Shown: positions 32,530-41,582, counted from the stretch's first letter. The stretch: 64,000 bases of DNA from UBA5066 sp046331465 (GCA_046331465.1 JAXLQV010000001.1:1054001-1118000); one strand, 5' to 3'. The notes: a model not told the origin generated them from the letters alone. A program made the numbers and translations.

Positions 32530-35274
32530 CTAGAAGAAGAAGCGGGCTCCGAGACGGAGCTCGCGCGGCTTCTCGATGGCGAGGGCGGTACCGTACGTCG
32601 AGTTCTTCGTCCACTTGCTCGAGCGATAGCGGCCGTAGTAGGTGTCGACGTCGAGCGCGGTGCTGTTGTTGAACGTGTTGAAGCACTCGAGCGAGAACTC
32701 GAGCCTGTTGCTGCCGGCGATCTTCAGGCCCCACGCGAGGCGCAGGTCGAGGAGGTTGCGCGCCGGGAGCTTCTCTGAGCCGCGGGCCGTGAGGAAGATG
32801 TTGCGTCCCGTGCTGTAGTTCTCGTCGAGATACGAGCGGACGTCACCGTACGGAGTCCAGTACTGCCCGGAGAGGTACGTGTACTGGCCGCTCGCGACGA
32901 TCCCGAGCGGAAGGTCGACGGCGCCGCTGAGCTTGAACTCCCACTCGTTGCCGGAGAAGTCCATCGTCCCGTCGGCGTTCACGAGGCCGTTCCGGTCCTT
33001 GAGCTCGGGAGCGTAGCCGTTGTTCTTCAGGATGTTGCCCGTCAGGTCGCTCCAGACGAGCGAGGAGCGGAGCTGCCAGCCCTGGGAGTAGCGCTTGTCG
33101 AAGCGCAGGACGAGGGAGTCGTAGTCCCGGTAGCCGGGGTTGTCGGTCGTCAGCACGTACACCGGCGGCGTCAGGAGGTTCCAGACCTCGAGCTGTCCGC
33201 CGGAGATCGGGTTCGGGATTCCCGTGACCGCCTCGTAGTCGTTGTTGGCGTTGACCATCCCCATGATGTCGCGGAAACGCCGGTCGATGAAGTCGAGCCC
33301 GAGGGCGATGTCCTTGCCGATCTGGTGCTCGACCGTGAAGAGCGTCTCGTCGACGGAGGGATGGTTGACCTTCCCCATCGTCGCCGCCTCAGGGGTGGCC
33401 TCGCTCCAGGGGCCCCAGGTCTGGGTGTCCGGGTCCCACTCGCTGTCCGCGTCGGGGATCGAGGTGTGGCCGGAGACCTCGCGGTCGTAGTAGTAGGTGT
33501 ACATCGAGGAGTGGTAGCGGCCCCAGTGCCCCTTGATCGCCCACTTCGCGTCGCCGGAAAGGTCCCAGACGAAGCCGATGCGCGGGTCGACGAAGTCGAC
33601 GCTGTAGACGCTCGTGTCGCCGTGGCCTTCCTGGAAGCCGGCGCGGTAGCCGGTGTACCGGAGGCCGGCGTTGATCGTGACGCGGTCGAGGCGCATGGAG
33701 TCCTGCGCGTAGACGGTGTAGCCCTTCTGCTGGCCGTAGTCGATGTACTCGCCGTATCCCCGGGAGCGCTCCGTCAGCGCGCACGTCGGGTCCTTGAAGT
33801 AGGCGTCGAGCGAGTCGCAGAGCGACGAGTCGTCGTAGAGGGTGTAGCCGCCCGGGCGCCGCCAGTTGTCGACGGAGGAGGCCTTCTCGTAGAGGGCACC
33901 GAACTTGAACGAGTGCCCGTCGGTCTTGCCGAAGAGCCCGTCGGCGAAGAGGCTCCACGAGGCGTCGGCCGTCACGATGTGACGGTGGTTCTGCTCCGCG
34001 ACGTCGAGGTTGCCCCAACGGTACTCGGGGCCGCCGGAGTAGTAGTCGACGTGGCCGGGAGTGTCCATCCCGCTGTAGGGGAGGTAGTCGTCGTTCCCGT
34101 CGTTCCCGGTGACCTTGACGTTGATGAAGTTCGACGAGTTGAGGAGCGACTCCCAGTTCACGCCGAACGTGACGCCCGGGCCGTCCTGCTTTGACGAGCC
34201 GCTCGGGAGCGTGAGCGCGCTGATCCCGCGCCGTTCGTTCGTCACGGAGTCGTACTCGCCCATCCCGAAGATCCGGTTCGACTCGTTCAGCTGCCACGTC
34301 AGCTTGCCGAGGAAGCGGGGAACCTTCCGGTCGGAGGTGTCGACGGCGCCGACCGGGGTCGTGACCTGGTGCCAGTACTCGGCGCTCACGAAGAACCAGA
34401 GCTTGTCCTTTGCGAGCGGCCCGCCGAGGCTCGCGGAGTAGTCCTCGAACTTGAAGGTCTCCTGGTTCCCGCTCGGGTCGTTGTCGGCGACGAACGACTC
34501 GGGCTCGAAGTAGGCCTCGAGGCCGCCGTGGAACTCGTTGCCGCCCGACTTCGTGACGCCGTTGATGATCCCGCCCGTGTAGGCGCCGAACTCGGCGTTC
34601 GCGCCGAGGCCGGTCACCTGGATCTCCTCCATCCACTGGATGCTCGGGAGGAGCCAGTGCCCGCCGGAGCCGGCGTCGGCGACGTTGACGCCGTCGAGGG
34701 TGAAGGCGTTCTGGCTCTCCGAGGTGCCGCCGTAGGCCAGGATCGCGCTCCCGCTCGAGCCCGACGGATCCGAGTTGACGCCCGGCGCCGTGTTGATGAC
34801 CTGGTAGTAGTTGCGCGGGAGCGCCTGCTTCTCGAGGTACTCCTTGGCGAAGCTGCTCGACACGGAGTTCGAGACGGTGCTGACGATCGGCGCCTCGCCG
34901 GTGACGACGACCTCGGTCTTGACCGACTCGAGCTGCAGGGTCAGGTCGACGGCGAGCGCCTGGCCGAGGGCGAGGCGGACGCCGGGCTGCTGGGCCTTCT
35001 TGAAGCCCTGGAGGGAGGCCTCGATGGCGTACGTCCCGGGCGGGAGGGCCGGGAAACGGTAGCCGCCACGGGTGTCCGTGACGGTGGTGAGGCTGCCGCG
35101 GACGAGAGCGGTGGACGCCGCCGTGACGGCGACGCCGGGAAGGGGCGCGCCCTGGGAGTCCTTGACGGTGCCCTGCACCGTCCCTGTGACGGTTCCCTGG
35201 GCCCACGCCGGCCCTGCCGTGGCGAGCAGAAGCAGCAGGGCGAGTCCGACCGCGATCGAAACCTTCCTGGGCAT
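32530..35274 (-). CDS. Oar-like TonB-dependent receptor with carboxypeptidase-regulatory domain
   Basis: 914 residues from ATG 35274, behind AAGGAGGAG; an in-frame extension to 36024 would run through the regulator gene and is not real. Signal peptide to about residue 26, then a carboxypeptidase-regulatory-like beta domain (27-115; 'GTVKDSQGAPLPGVAVTA' and 'TDTRGGYRFPALPPGTYAIE'), a plug domain ('FTLDGVNVADAGSG' near 200, 'GGIINGVTKSGGNEFHGG') and a large barrel ending in Phe (LRLGARFFF). This Oar-type form is abundant in Acidobacteriota and imports or exports large or oligomeric substrates. A GntR-type regulator lies directly upstream. Confidence 0.92.
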   Translation of the reverse strand: MPRKVSIAVGLALLLLLATAGPAWAQGTVTGTVQGTVKDSQGAPLPGVAVTAASTALVRGSLTTVTDTRGGYRFPALPPGTYAIEASLQGFKKAQQPGVRLALGQALAVDLTLQLESVKTEVVVTGEAPIVSTVSNSVSSSFAKEYLEKQALPRNYYQVINTAPGVNSDPSGSSGSAILAYGGTSESQNAFTLDGVNVADAGSGGHWLLPSIQWMEEIQVTGLGANAEFGAYTGGIINGVTKSGGNEFHGGLEAYFEPESFVADNDPSGNQETFKFEDYSASLGGPLAKDKLWFFVSAEYWHQVTTPVGAVDTSDRKVPRFLGKLTWQLNESNRIFGMGEYDSVTNERRGISALTLPSGSSKQDGPGVTFGVNWESLLNSSNFINVKVTGNDGNDDYLPYSGMDTPGHVDYYSGGPEYRWGNLDVAEQNHRHIVTADASWSLFADGLFGKTDGHSFKFGALYEKASSVDNWRRPGGYTLYDDSSLCDSLDAYFKDPTCALTERSRGYGEYIDYGQQKGYTVYAQDSMRLDRVTINAGLRYTGYRAGFQEGHGDTSVYSVDFVDPRIGFVWDLSGDAKWAIKGHWGRYHSSMYTYYYDREVSGHTSIPDADSEWDPDTQTWGPWSEATPEAATMGKVNHPSVDETLFTVEHQIGKDIALGLDFIDRRFRDIMGMVNANNDYEAVTGIPNPISGGQLEVWNLLTPPVYVLTTDNPGYRDYDSLVLRFDKRYSQGWQLRSSLVWSDLTGNILKNNGYAPELKDRNGLVNADGTMDFSGNEWEFKLSGAVDLPLGIVASGQYTYLSGQYWTPYGDVRSYLDENYSTGRNIFLTARGSEKLPARNLLDLRLAWGLKIAGSNRLEFSLECFNTFNNSTALDVDTYYGRYRSSKWTKNSTYGTALAIEKPRELRLGARFFF

Positions 35275-35345
35275 GACTCCTCCTTCTTTGGGGTACCGGA
35301 TGCGGCGGCGCCCCGCGTTCGAGATGGACGTATTCGTCTGCCTGA

Positions 35346-35363
35346 GGCCGGACGGGTCCGGCC
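35346..35363 (-). terminator. Hairpin after the GntR-type regulator gene
   Basis: 35346-35353 pair perfectly with 35356-35363 (8 bp, two-base loop), 18 bases past the regulator stop and about 70 before the receptor start. It may be a terminator or attenuator for read-through into the receptor. The 107-base gap shows no clear promoter. Confidence 0.45.
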
Positions 35364-35381
35364 GTGTGCGGGTGTTGAGGC

Positions 35382-36068
35382 TCACGCGGCGCTCCTCATG
35401 GCGGCGAGGAGCGTCCGCCCCGCCTCCTCGACGTGCCGCTTCACGGCGGCGGCGGCGCGCTCGGGGTCGTGCGCGGCGAGCGACGCGATGATCTCGGCGT
35501 GCTCGGCGGCGTCGGGGTCCTCGCGCTCGGGGAGCGAGGTCGTCGCGATCCCGGGCACGTTGCTCCAGAGCATCGTCGGGAAGGCGCTCCAGAAGTTGCC
35601 GAGCGTCCGCGCCAGGAACGGGCGGCGCGAGGCGGCAACGATCGACTCGTGGAAGCGGCGGTTCAGGTCGCGGTATTCCTTGAGGCGCGCCGGGATCTCG
35701 CACGCGAGCATCCGCTCGTGGAGGGAGGCGAGCTCCTTCAGCTCCTCCGGCGTGATCTCGCGCGCGGCGTGGCGCGCCGCCATCGGCTCGAGGACGGCCC
35801 GGCTCGCGTAGAGGTCCTCGGCGTCCTCGATCGAGAGGGTGACCACGCGGATCCCGCGGTAGGGCACGTGCTCGAGGAGACCGTCGGCGACGAGCTGCTT
35901 CAGCGCCTCGCGGACAGGGGTCTGGCTGACGCCTTCCTCGCGCGCGACGCTCTCCTGCCGGAGCCAGTCCCCGGGCCTGCGCTGTCCCTCGAGGATCTCG
36001 GTCCGGAGGCGGTCCGCCACCCACTGCCGCAGCTGTCGGTGCTTCTCGGTTCCCGCGCGCCCCTGCAT
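35382..36068 (-). CDS. GntR-family (FCD-domain) transcriptional regulator
   Basis: 228 residues. N-terminal winged helix-turn-helix (about 8-75) with the GntR signature 'RLRTEILEGQRRPGDWLRQE' and 'GVSQTPVREALKQLVADGL'. The C-terminal FCD domain (about 85-215) has the metal/ligand residues N-R-R-F-H in RDLNRRFHESIV, H in AEHAEIIASLAAHD and H in AVKRHVEEAG. FadR-subfamily members sense small organic acids. It is transcribed toward the TonB receptor gene and may regulate it. Its start codon is eleven bases from a perfect TATAAT. Confidence 0.9.
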   Translation of the reverse strand: MQGRAGTEKHRQLRQWVADRLRTEILEGQRRPGDWLRQESVAREEGVSQTPVREALKQLVADGLLEHVPYRGIRVVTLSIEDAEDLYASRAVLEPMAARHAAREITPEELKELASLHERMLACEIPARLKEYRDLNRRFHESIVAASRRPFLARTLGNFWSAFPTMLWSNVPGIATTSLPEREDPDAAEHAEIIASLAAHDPERAAAAVKRHVEEAGRTLLAAMRSAA

Positions 36069-36079
36069 GGTTGGCCTAC

Positions 36080-36085
36080 ATTATA
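36080..36085 (-). promoter_or_regulatory. Perfect -10 box (TATAAT) of the GntR regulator gene
   Basis: TATAAT on the minus strand eleven bases before ATG 36068, in an AT-rich pocket (36075-36135). The likely -35 is poor (TGAAGA, 17 bases away). The leader would be about four or five bases. The rest of the 155-base gap to 36224 shows nothing else I can name. Confidence 0.65.
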
Positions 36086-36223
36086 TATTTTGTTCGAGGG
36101 TGTCTTCACTTTTCGTATCTCTATCAGATGCAGGTATTTGCGGTTCGTTCTCGCAGAAATCCGCCGGCCCCGCCGGATCGTAATCCGGCAGAGGGCAGTG
36201 GCGCGTTCGTCCGGAGGAAGCTC

Positions 36224-38194
36224 CTACGCCGCCTCGGTCGCCGTCGCCTTCGGGGGCCGGACGAAGTCGAGCGGACGCCTCGCGATCCGCTTCACGACCT
36301 GCTTCATGACGCCCCTCACCTCTCCGCGTTCCGTCCCGTAGGCGCTCGCGGCGTTGAGGAGGGAGAGCCAGAAGGCGACGGAGAGGTTCAGGACGAACAT
36401 CGTCGCGATCCCCGCGAGGCCGCGGAGGAGCGCCCCTTCCCCGAACCACCTCTCGCCGAGGCTCGCGGAGGCGAGGGCGAGCTGCCCGGTCGAGAGCGTG
36501 ACGTGGCGCACGTCGAACGGGATCCCGAAGAAGCGGCCCACGGCGGGGGCGAAGCCGAGGAGGAAGCCGAGCGCGACGTTCGTCGCCCAGCCCGACGCGT
36601 TTCGGGAAAGGGCCTCGCCGAACCGCTCCATCCGCTCCCGCCCGACGACGTTGCCGAGCGGGTGGCGCGCGATCCCCTCCGGGAGGCGGTGGTACGTCGA
36701 CCAGTTCTCGAACCAGCCGCCCGCGAGGCTCCCCATCCAGAGGAGGACGCCGGTCAGCGCGGCGAAGAACGCCGTGCCGCTGTCGAGCGGGCTGAGGACG
36801 AGGAAGGTGTCGCGGGCGGTCTTCTCGTCGACCCACGGGCGCCCGAACAGGAGCTGCCAGAGCGCGACGAAGACGGCCGATCCGACGGCGACGCTGAGGA
36901 CGTTCGAGGTCGCCGCGGCGAGCTGCGAGCTCGTCAGCCGCGTGAAGAACCCCGCGATCTTCTCCTCCCGGTCCTCCTCCCCCTTCCCCTCCCGCAGGAT
37001 CTGCGCGAGAGCGGCGGCCGTCATCGCGGGCTGCTTCGTCGCGAGGACGAACCCGAAGGCCTGCATCAGGAGGAAGCTGACCGCGTAGTTCAGACCGTAG
37101 AGGAAGCTCTCCGGGAACGGCGCGAGGTGCCACTCGTGGAAGAGCATCTTGAACGCGGCGGTGACGACCGTGAGGAGACCTCCGCCCGCGGCGGCGACCC
37201 AGATGTGGCGGTACTCGGACGGGTTCGCGGCGACGTAGTGCTCGCCCGTCTTCCCGGAGCGGTCGACGATCTTCCGGTCGAGGAGGTGGAGGTTCCACTT
37301 CACGAGGTGCCGGGCGCTCCGGTCCTGGTGGCCGAGGAGGACGAGCCGGGAGAGGAGCCGGTGGACCGCCCGGGACCGGTCGGGGCCGTCCGCCGTGGTC
37401 ATGACCTCGGCCATGAGGGCCGTGCGCGTCAGGCAGCGGTCGATCACCTCGAGGCCGAAGACGACGTGGACGCTGACGCCGGACTCCTCGAGGCGCTGCT
37501 GGACGACGCGGCACTCCTTCCGGCAGGCGCCCGAGTCCCTGCCGAAGGCCTGGAGGGACTGGGCCGTGTCGCGCCCGGCGAGCCAGTCCTCGACGAGGGC
37601 GTCGCCCGAGAGGAGGACCCGGTGGAACGGGGAGGCGCCGACGGGACCGGGCGTCCCGCGCGTCCGGAGATCGGTCGAGAGGCCGTGCCCCTGGATCCGG
37701 GCGAGGAGGAGGCGGAAGCCGTCGACGAAGCCCCTCGTCAGGGCCGCCCGGGCCTCGGGCGAGAGGCCTCCCTCGACGAAGCGGACGAGCCGGTGGACGT
37801 CGGAGAGAGGGAGCCCGAGGAAGCCCTCGACCTCTGCGTCCGACCGGAAGAGCCGCTGGAACAGTCCCGAGAGGTCGCGGGCGTCGCGGGCGGACGGGAC
37901 GAGGCGCGCCGAGACCCGGTCGGCGAGCTCGGCGAAGAAGCCGCGGTCGCCGGGGATCCCGACGTCGCCGAAGAGGGAGGCTCCGTCCGTCCCGGCGAGG
38001 AGCGCGGAGAGCGCGGCGAGGAAGGCGTCCCGCTTCCCGGGATCCGCCTCGGCGATCTCGAGGAGCCCGGCGACGCGGGAGCGGCCGGTGCCGGAGAAGC
38101 CGGCCTCGCGGGAGGCGCGGACGAGCTGTACGAAGGCGCCGACGCGCTCGTCGAGAACGGAGGCCGACAGGAACGTCTCCAGCGGGTCGCTCAT
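36224..38194 (-). CDS. SpecificRecomb-family ('Gcr') integral membrane protein
   Basis: 656 residues. The N-terminal half is soluble and helical; the C-terminal half has about six hydrophobic helices. The family signature 'GFAPAVGRFFGIPFDVRHVT' followed by LSTGQLALA, plus 'RHPLGNVVGRERMERFGEAL' and 'NWSTYHRLPEGI', identifies the family annotated as site-specific recombinase (Gcr) after a Neisseria study. The sequence shows no tyrosine- or serine-recombinase catalytic set and is clearly membrane-embedded, so the recombinase label is doubtful. Start at ATG 38194, eight bases after a TATCCT box and without a Shine-Dalgarno. Confidence 0.8.
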   Translation of the reverse strand: MSDPLETFLSASVLDERVGAFVQLVRASREAGFSGTGRSRVAGLLEIAEADPGKRDAFLAALSALLAGTDGASLFGDVGIPGDRGFFAELADRVSARLVPSARDARDLSGLFQRLFRSDAEVEGFLGLPLSDVHRLVRFVEGGLSPEARAALTRGFVDGFRLLLARIQGHGLSTDLRTRGTPGPVGASPFHRVLLSGDALVEDWLAGRDTAQSLQAFGRDSGACRKECRVVQQRLEESGVSVHVVFGLEVIDRCLTRTALMAEVMTTADGPDRSRAVHRLLSRLVLLGHQDRSARHLVKWNLHLLDRKIVDRSGKTGEHYVAANPSEYRHIWVAAAGGGLLTVVTAAFKMLFHEWHLAPFPESFLYGLNYAVSFLLMQAFGFVLATKQPAMTAAALAQILREGKGEEDREEKIAGFFTRLTSSQLAAATSNVLSVAVGSAVFVALWQLLFGRPWVDEKTARDTFLVLSPLDSGTAFFAALTGVLLWMGSLAGGWFENWSTYHRLPEGIARHPLGNVVGRERMERFGEALSRNASGWATNVALGFLLGFAPAVGRFFGIPFDVRHVTLSTGQLALASASLGERWFGEGALLRGLAGIATMFVLNLSVAFWLSLLNAASAYGTERGEVRGVMKQVVKRIARRPLDFVRPPKATATEAA

Positions 38195-38202
38195 TCCGCG
38201 GG

Positions 38203-38208
38203 AGGATA
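38203..38208 (-). promoter_or_regulatory. -10 box (TATCCT) for leaderless SpecificRecomb gene
   Basis: TATCCT on the minus strand, eight bases before ATG 38194, with a partial -35 (TCGACG, 38230-38225) at a 16-base spacing. No ribosome site lies between. Confidence 0.55.
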
Positions 38209-38258
38209 GCGCGGCGACGCGGGCCGTCGAGCAGGGCGAGAAGGGGCCCGCCCGACCC

Positions 38259-39542
38259 TCAGAGCCGCCTCAGGCGCAGCCTCGAGAGTCGCCGCGGCGT
38301 GCTCTCGACGACCTCCAGCGAGAGCCTCGCATCCTCCTCGACGAGGGCCTCTCCCGCGGCCGGGATGCGTCCCAGACGGTGGAGGACGAGCCCGGCGACC
38401 GAGGAGTAGGCCGGATCCTCCGGCAGCTCCACGTCGAGCGCCCGGTTCAGCTCGCGCACGGCGGTCCTCCCGTCGACGAGGAAGCTCCCGTCCTCCTCGG
38501 CCCGGATCGGGTCGGACTTCGCTTCCTTCTCGTGGAAGATCTCTCCGACGAGCTCCTCGACGAGGTCCTCGAGCGTGACGATCCCGGTGAAGCCCCCCTG
38601 CTCGTCCACGACGAAGCCGAGCGGGACGTGCCTCTCCTGCAGCTCCTTCATGACCGCGACGGCCTCGGCCGACTCCGGGAAGAAGGGGGCCTCGCGGACG
38701 ATCCCGTCGAGGGGCGCCGCAGCTCCCTCGAGCAGCCTCAGGAGGACCTCCCGGGCGACGACGTACCCTCTCACGCCGTCGAGGCTCCCGTCGTGGACGG
38801 GGAGGCGTCCGAACCGGCACGCTCCCAGGGTCTCGCGGATCCGGGCGGGCGAGGCCGTGGCCTCGAGCGCGACGACGGAGGTGCGCGGCGTCATCACCGA
38901 GCCGACCCTCAGTCCCGGCAGGTCGAGCGCCCGCGCAGCGATCTCGCCCGCCTTCGGGTCGAGGCCGCCCGCCGAGGCGGTTTCCTCGACGAGAGTCTGG
39001 AGCTCCTCCCGCGAGAGGCGCGCCTCGGTGAACGAGGTCCGGTCGCCGAAGAGGTGGAGGATGAGGTTCGAGCAGGCCGTCAGGAAGCGGATGGCGGGGC
39101 GCGCGAGCCTCGCGAGGAACGAGAGGGGGCGCGCGATGAGAAGCGCGTACCCCTCCGCGTGGCGCATCGCGAGCGACTTCGGGACGAGCTCTCCGAGGAC
39201 GATCGAAAGGAAGGAGACCGCGACGACGACGGCCCCGAGGGCGAGGTCGTTCGCGAGCTTCGCGGGGGTGCCGGCGGCGGCGAGGATCGCCGCGAGGGGG
39301 GCCGCGAGGGTGGCGCCGCCGAAGGCCGCCGCGGCCGCGCCGACGACGGTGATCCCGACCTGGACGGTGGCGAGGAAGGTCTCGGGGTCGGCCCGGAGGG
39401 CGGCGAGGCTCGCAGCGCCCGCCCGTTCCCCGTCGACGAGCTCGGCGAGGCGGGTCTTCCGGACGGTGAGGACGGCGATCTCCGCCCCTGAGAAGAGCGC
39501 GTTCGCGAGGATCAGGGCGAGTATGACGAGGAGCTCGGGCAC
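38259..39542 (-). CDS. CorC/HlyC-type CNNM-domain transporter with CBS pair
   Basis: 427 residues from GTG 39542. N-terminal CNNM/DUF21 membrane domain with three or four helices (1-180; 'LFSGAEIAVLTVRKTRLAEL' and 'FLSIVLGELVPKSLAMRHAE'), then a CBS-domain pair (about 200-330; 'VMTPRTSVVAL', 'GFVVDEQGGFTGIVTLEDLV') and a C-terminal CorC_HlyC domain ('FLVDGRTAVRELNRAL'). Members are implicated in magnesium or cobalt efflux/resistance; CBS domains sense nucleotides. Divergent from the DRG-like GTPase across 73 bases that hold two opposing -10 boxes. Confidence 0.9.
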   Translation of the reverse strand: MPELLVILALILANALFSGAEIAVLTVRKTRLAELVDGERAGAASLAALRADPETFLATVQVGITVVGAAAAAFGGATLAAPLAAILAAAGTPAKLANDLALGAVVVAVSFLSIVLGELVPKSLAMRHAEGYALLIARPLSFLARLARPAIRFLTACSNLILHLFGDRTSFTEARLSREELQTLVEETASAGGLDPKAGEIAARALDLPGLRVGSVMTPRTSVVALEATASPARIRETLGACRFGRLPVHDGSLDGVRGYVVAREVLLRLLEGAAAPLDGIVREAPFFPESAEAVAVMKELQERHVPLGFVVDEQGGFTGIVTLEDLVEELVGEIFHEKEAKSDPIRAEEDGSFLVDGRTAVRELNRALDVELPEDPAYSSVAGLVLHRLGRIPAAGEALVEEDARLSLEVVESTPRRLSRLRLRRL

Positions 39543-39550
39543 GCCCCCCG

Positions 39551-39556
39551 AGTCTA
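39551..39556 (-). promoter_or_regulatory. -10 box (TAGACT) for leaderless CorC-like gene
   Basis: TAGACT on the minus strand eight bases before GTG 39542. The intervening bases are a G-run that could also act as a weak ribosome site. Confidence 0.45.
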
Positions 39557-39602
39557 TCGGTGCGGGACCGGGTCCGCCCTTCGCGGGCGCCGCCGCCCGG
39601 CG

Positions 39603-39608
39603 GATAAT
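39603..39608 (+). promoter_or_regulatory. -10 box (GATAAT) for leaderless GTPase gene
   Basis: GATAAT seven bases before GTG 39616; the gap is TCCCCCC and cannot act as a Shine-Dalgarno. Confidence 0.55.
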
Positions 39609-39615
39609 TCCCCCC

Positions 39616-40602
39616 GTGACCGCGAACCTGACCCCGCAGTACCACGACGCGGAGGAGCGGTTCAAGGCGGCCTCCGCACACGAGGAGAAGCTCGCGGCGC
39701 TGCGCGAGATGATCGCGCTCCTCCCGAAGCACAAGGGGACCGAGAAGCTCTTCGCCGACCTGAAGAAGAGGCTCGCCAAGCTCGAGACCGAGGTCGAGCA
39801 CGCGGCGCACGGCGGGCGACGCGCCGATCCCGGCCACGTGAAGCGCGAGGGGGCGGGGCAGTGGGTCCTCCTCGGCGAGCCGAACGCGGGGAAGTCGTCG
39901 CTCCTCGCGGCCCTCACGCACGCGCACCCGGAGATCGGCGAGTACCCCTTCACGACCCGCGCGCCGCTCCCCGGCATGGTGGCGTTCGAGGACGTGAAGG
40001 TGCAGCTCGTCGACACCCCCGCCGTGGCGGACGGGCACACCGAGCCGTACCTCGCGAACCTCGTCCACAACGCGGACGGGGTCCTCCTCGTCCTCGACGT
40101 GGCGGCGGACGACGGGGAGGCGTCGGCGAGGCTCCTCCTCGAGCTCCTCGAGCACGCGCGCGTCTGGCCCCGCGTGCGGCCCGTCCCGGCCGACGCGCCC
40201 CCCTTCCTCGCCGTCCGCCCGGTGATCGCGCTCGGGAACAAGTGCGACCTCGACGACGGGACGTTCGCCGAGATCGCGCGCGACGCGATCGGCCGCGACC
40301 TCCCGTTCCACCCGGTCTCGGCGCTCACGGGCGAGGGACTCGACGCCCTCCCCGCGCTCCTCTACCGCGAGCTGAAGCGGGTGCGGGTCTATGCGAAGGA
40401 GCCCGGGAAGAAGCCCGACCTCGCGGCGCCGTTCGTCCTCCCGGAGGGGGCGACGGTCCACGACCTCGCCGAGCGGGTCCACAAGGACGTCGCCGCGGCG
40501 CTCCGCTTCGCGCGGATCTGGGGGCACGCGAAGTTCGACGGGCAGCAGGTCGACCGGCAGCACGTCCTGGCCGACCGCGACGTCGTCGAGCTCCACGCGT
40601 AG
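39616..40602 (+). CDS. DRG/Obg-like GTPase with C-terminal TGS domain
   Basis: 328 residues from GTG 39616. The N-terminal 65 residues form charged helices (LPKHKGTEKLFADLKKRLAK) like the DRG helical segment. The GTPase core has G1 GEPNAGKSS (87-95), a switch with YPFTTRAPLPGM, G3 DTPA and G4 NKCD; the C-terminal 75 residues form a TGS domain ('VLPEGATVHDLAERVHKDV', ending DVVELHA). This combination is typical of archaeal and eukaryotic DRG proteins rather than bacterial Obg, which lacks TGS, or YchF, whose G4 differs. A role on ribosomes or RNA is likely by family. Confidence 0.85.
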   Translation: MTANLTPQYHDAEERFKAASAHEEKLAALREMIALLPKHKGTEKLFADLKKRLAKLETEVEHAAHGGRRADPGHVKREGAGQWVLLGEPNAGKSSLLAALTHAHPEIGEYPFTTRAPLPGMVAFEDVKVQLVDTPAVADGHTEPYLANLVHNADGVLLVLDVAADDGEASARLLLELLEHARVWPRVRPVPADAPPFLAVRPVIALGNKCDLDDGTFAEIARDAIGRDLPFHPVSALTGEGLDALPALLYRELKRVRVYAKEPGKKPDLAAPFVLPEGATVHDLAERVHKDVAAALRFARIWGHAKFDGQQVDRQHVLADRDVVELHA

Positions 40603-40609
40603 CGCGGCG

Positions 40610-41497
40610 TCAGGCCTTCTCGCCCTCCAGCGCGGCCCGCGCCTTCGCGAGCTCGGCCTTCTTCGCCTCGTCCACCTCCGGGTAGGCGAGGTCCATCTGC
40701 TCGAGGGCGTCGATGACCGCCGAGGCGACGACGAGCCGCGTGAACCACTTGTTGTCGGCCGGGACGACGTACCAGGGCGCGAAGGGGGTCGCCGTCGCCC
40801 GGATCGCGTCCTCGTAGGCCTCCATGTACGCGTCCCAGTGCTTCCGCTCCTCGGCGTCGGCGAGGGAGAACTTCCAGTTCTTGTCGGGCTTCTCGAGGCG
40901 CTCGAGGAAGCGCTTCTTCTGCTCCTTGCGGGAGACGTGGAGGAAGAACTTCACGACGGCGACGCCGTTCCGCGCGAGGTAGCGCTCGTACGAGGAGATG
41001 TCCTCGTAGCGCTCCTGCCAGACCTTCTTCGTGACGACCTCGGGCGGGAGCTTCTGCCGGCCGAGGATCTCCGGGTGGACGCGGACGACGAGGACCTCCT
41101 CGTAGTACGAGCGGTTGAAGATGCCGATCCGGCCGCGCTCGGGGAGGCACTTGTTCGTCCTCCAGAGGAAGTCGTGGTCGAGCTCCTCGGCGGACGGCCC
41201 CTTGAACGAGAAGACCTGGCACCCCTGCGGGTTCACGCCCGACATGACGTGCTTGATCGTCCCGTCCTTGCCGGCGGCGTCCATCGCCTGGAAGACGAGG
41301 AGGAGGGCGCGCTTGTCCTGCGCGTAGAGCTTGTCCTGCAGCTCCGCAAGGACCTCGACGCCCTTCTCGAGGAGGTCGGCGGCGTGGTCCTTCTCGAGCT
41401 TCAGTCCCGCCGTGCTCCCCGGGTCGACGTCCTTCAGGCGGAACTTCTTCCCGCTCTCGATCCGGAAGGCCCTCGAGAACTTCGCGGCCTTGCTCAT
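40610..41497 (-). CDS. ppk2: Polyphosphate kinase 2
   Basis: 295 residues. PPK2 transfers phosphate between polyphosphate and nucleotides. Walker A is QAMDAAGKDGT (70-80), Walker B region is IFNRSYYEEVLVVRVHPE (about 131-148), and the lid arginines lie in RKEQKKRFLERLEKPDKNWK. The length of about 300 matches single-domain class I/III PPK2. It most likely makes ATP or ADP from polyphosphate, but nucleotide preference cannot be read with certainty. Converges on the GTPase gene with only seven bases between stops. Confidence 0.92.
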   Translation of the reverse strand: MSKAAKFSRAFRIESGKKFRLKDVDPGSTAGLKLEKDHAADLLEKGVEVLAELQDKLYAQDKRALLLVFQAMDAAGKDGTIKHVMSGVNPQGCQVFSFKGPSAEELDHDFLWRTNKCLPERGRIGIFNRSYYEEVLVVRVHPEILGRQKLPPEVVTKKVWQERYEDISSYERYLARNGVAVVKFFLHVSRKEQKKRFLERLEKPDKNWKFSLADAEERKHWDAYMEAYEDAIRATATPFAPWYVVPADNKWFTRLVVASAVIDALEQMDLAYPEVDEAKKAELAKARAALEGEKA

Positions 41498-41582
41498 CGT
41501 CTCTCCTTTCGGCGCCGTCCGGGCTCTCCGAGGCTCGTCCCGCGGCGCCGGGGCGGCCTGGGTGGATTCGTGGATCGGGCGC

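Noticed and set aside
32530..36024. Upstream start at 36024 for the Oar-type receptor
   Set aside because: It would read through the GntR gene in another phase; the ATG at 35274 has AAGGAGGAG and begins a signal peptide.
36224..38194. Reading the SpecificRecomb protein as evidence for a mobile element
   Set aside because: It is membrane-embedded, lacks recombinase catalytic residues and has no flanking repeats or attachment sites.
41498..41582. Terminator hairpin after terC
   Set aside because: GGCGCCG and CGGCGCC at 41511 and 41543 can pair, but the 25-base loop and lack of a U-tract make it no better than chance at this GC.
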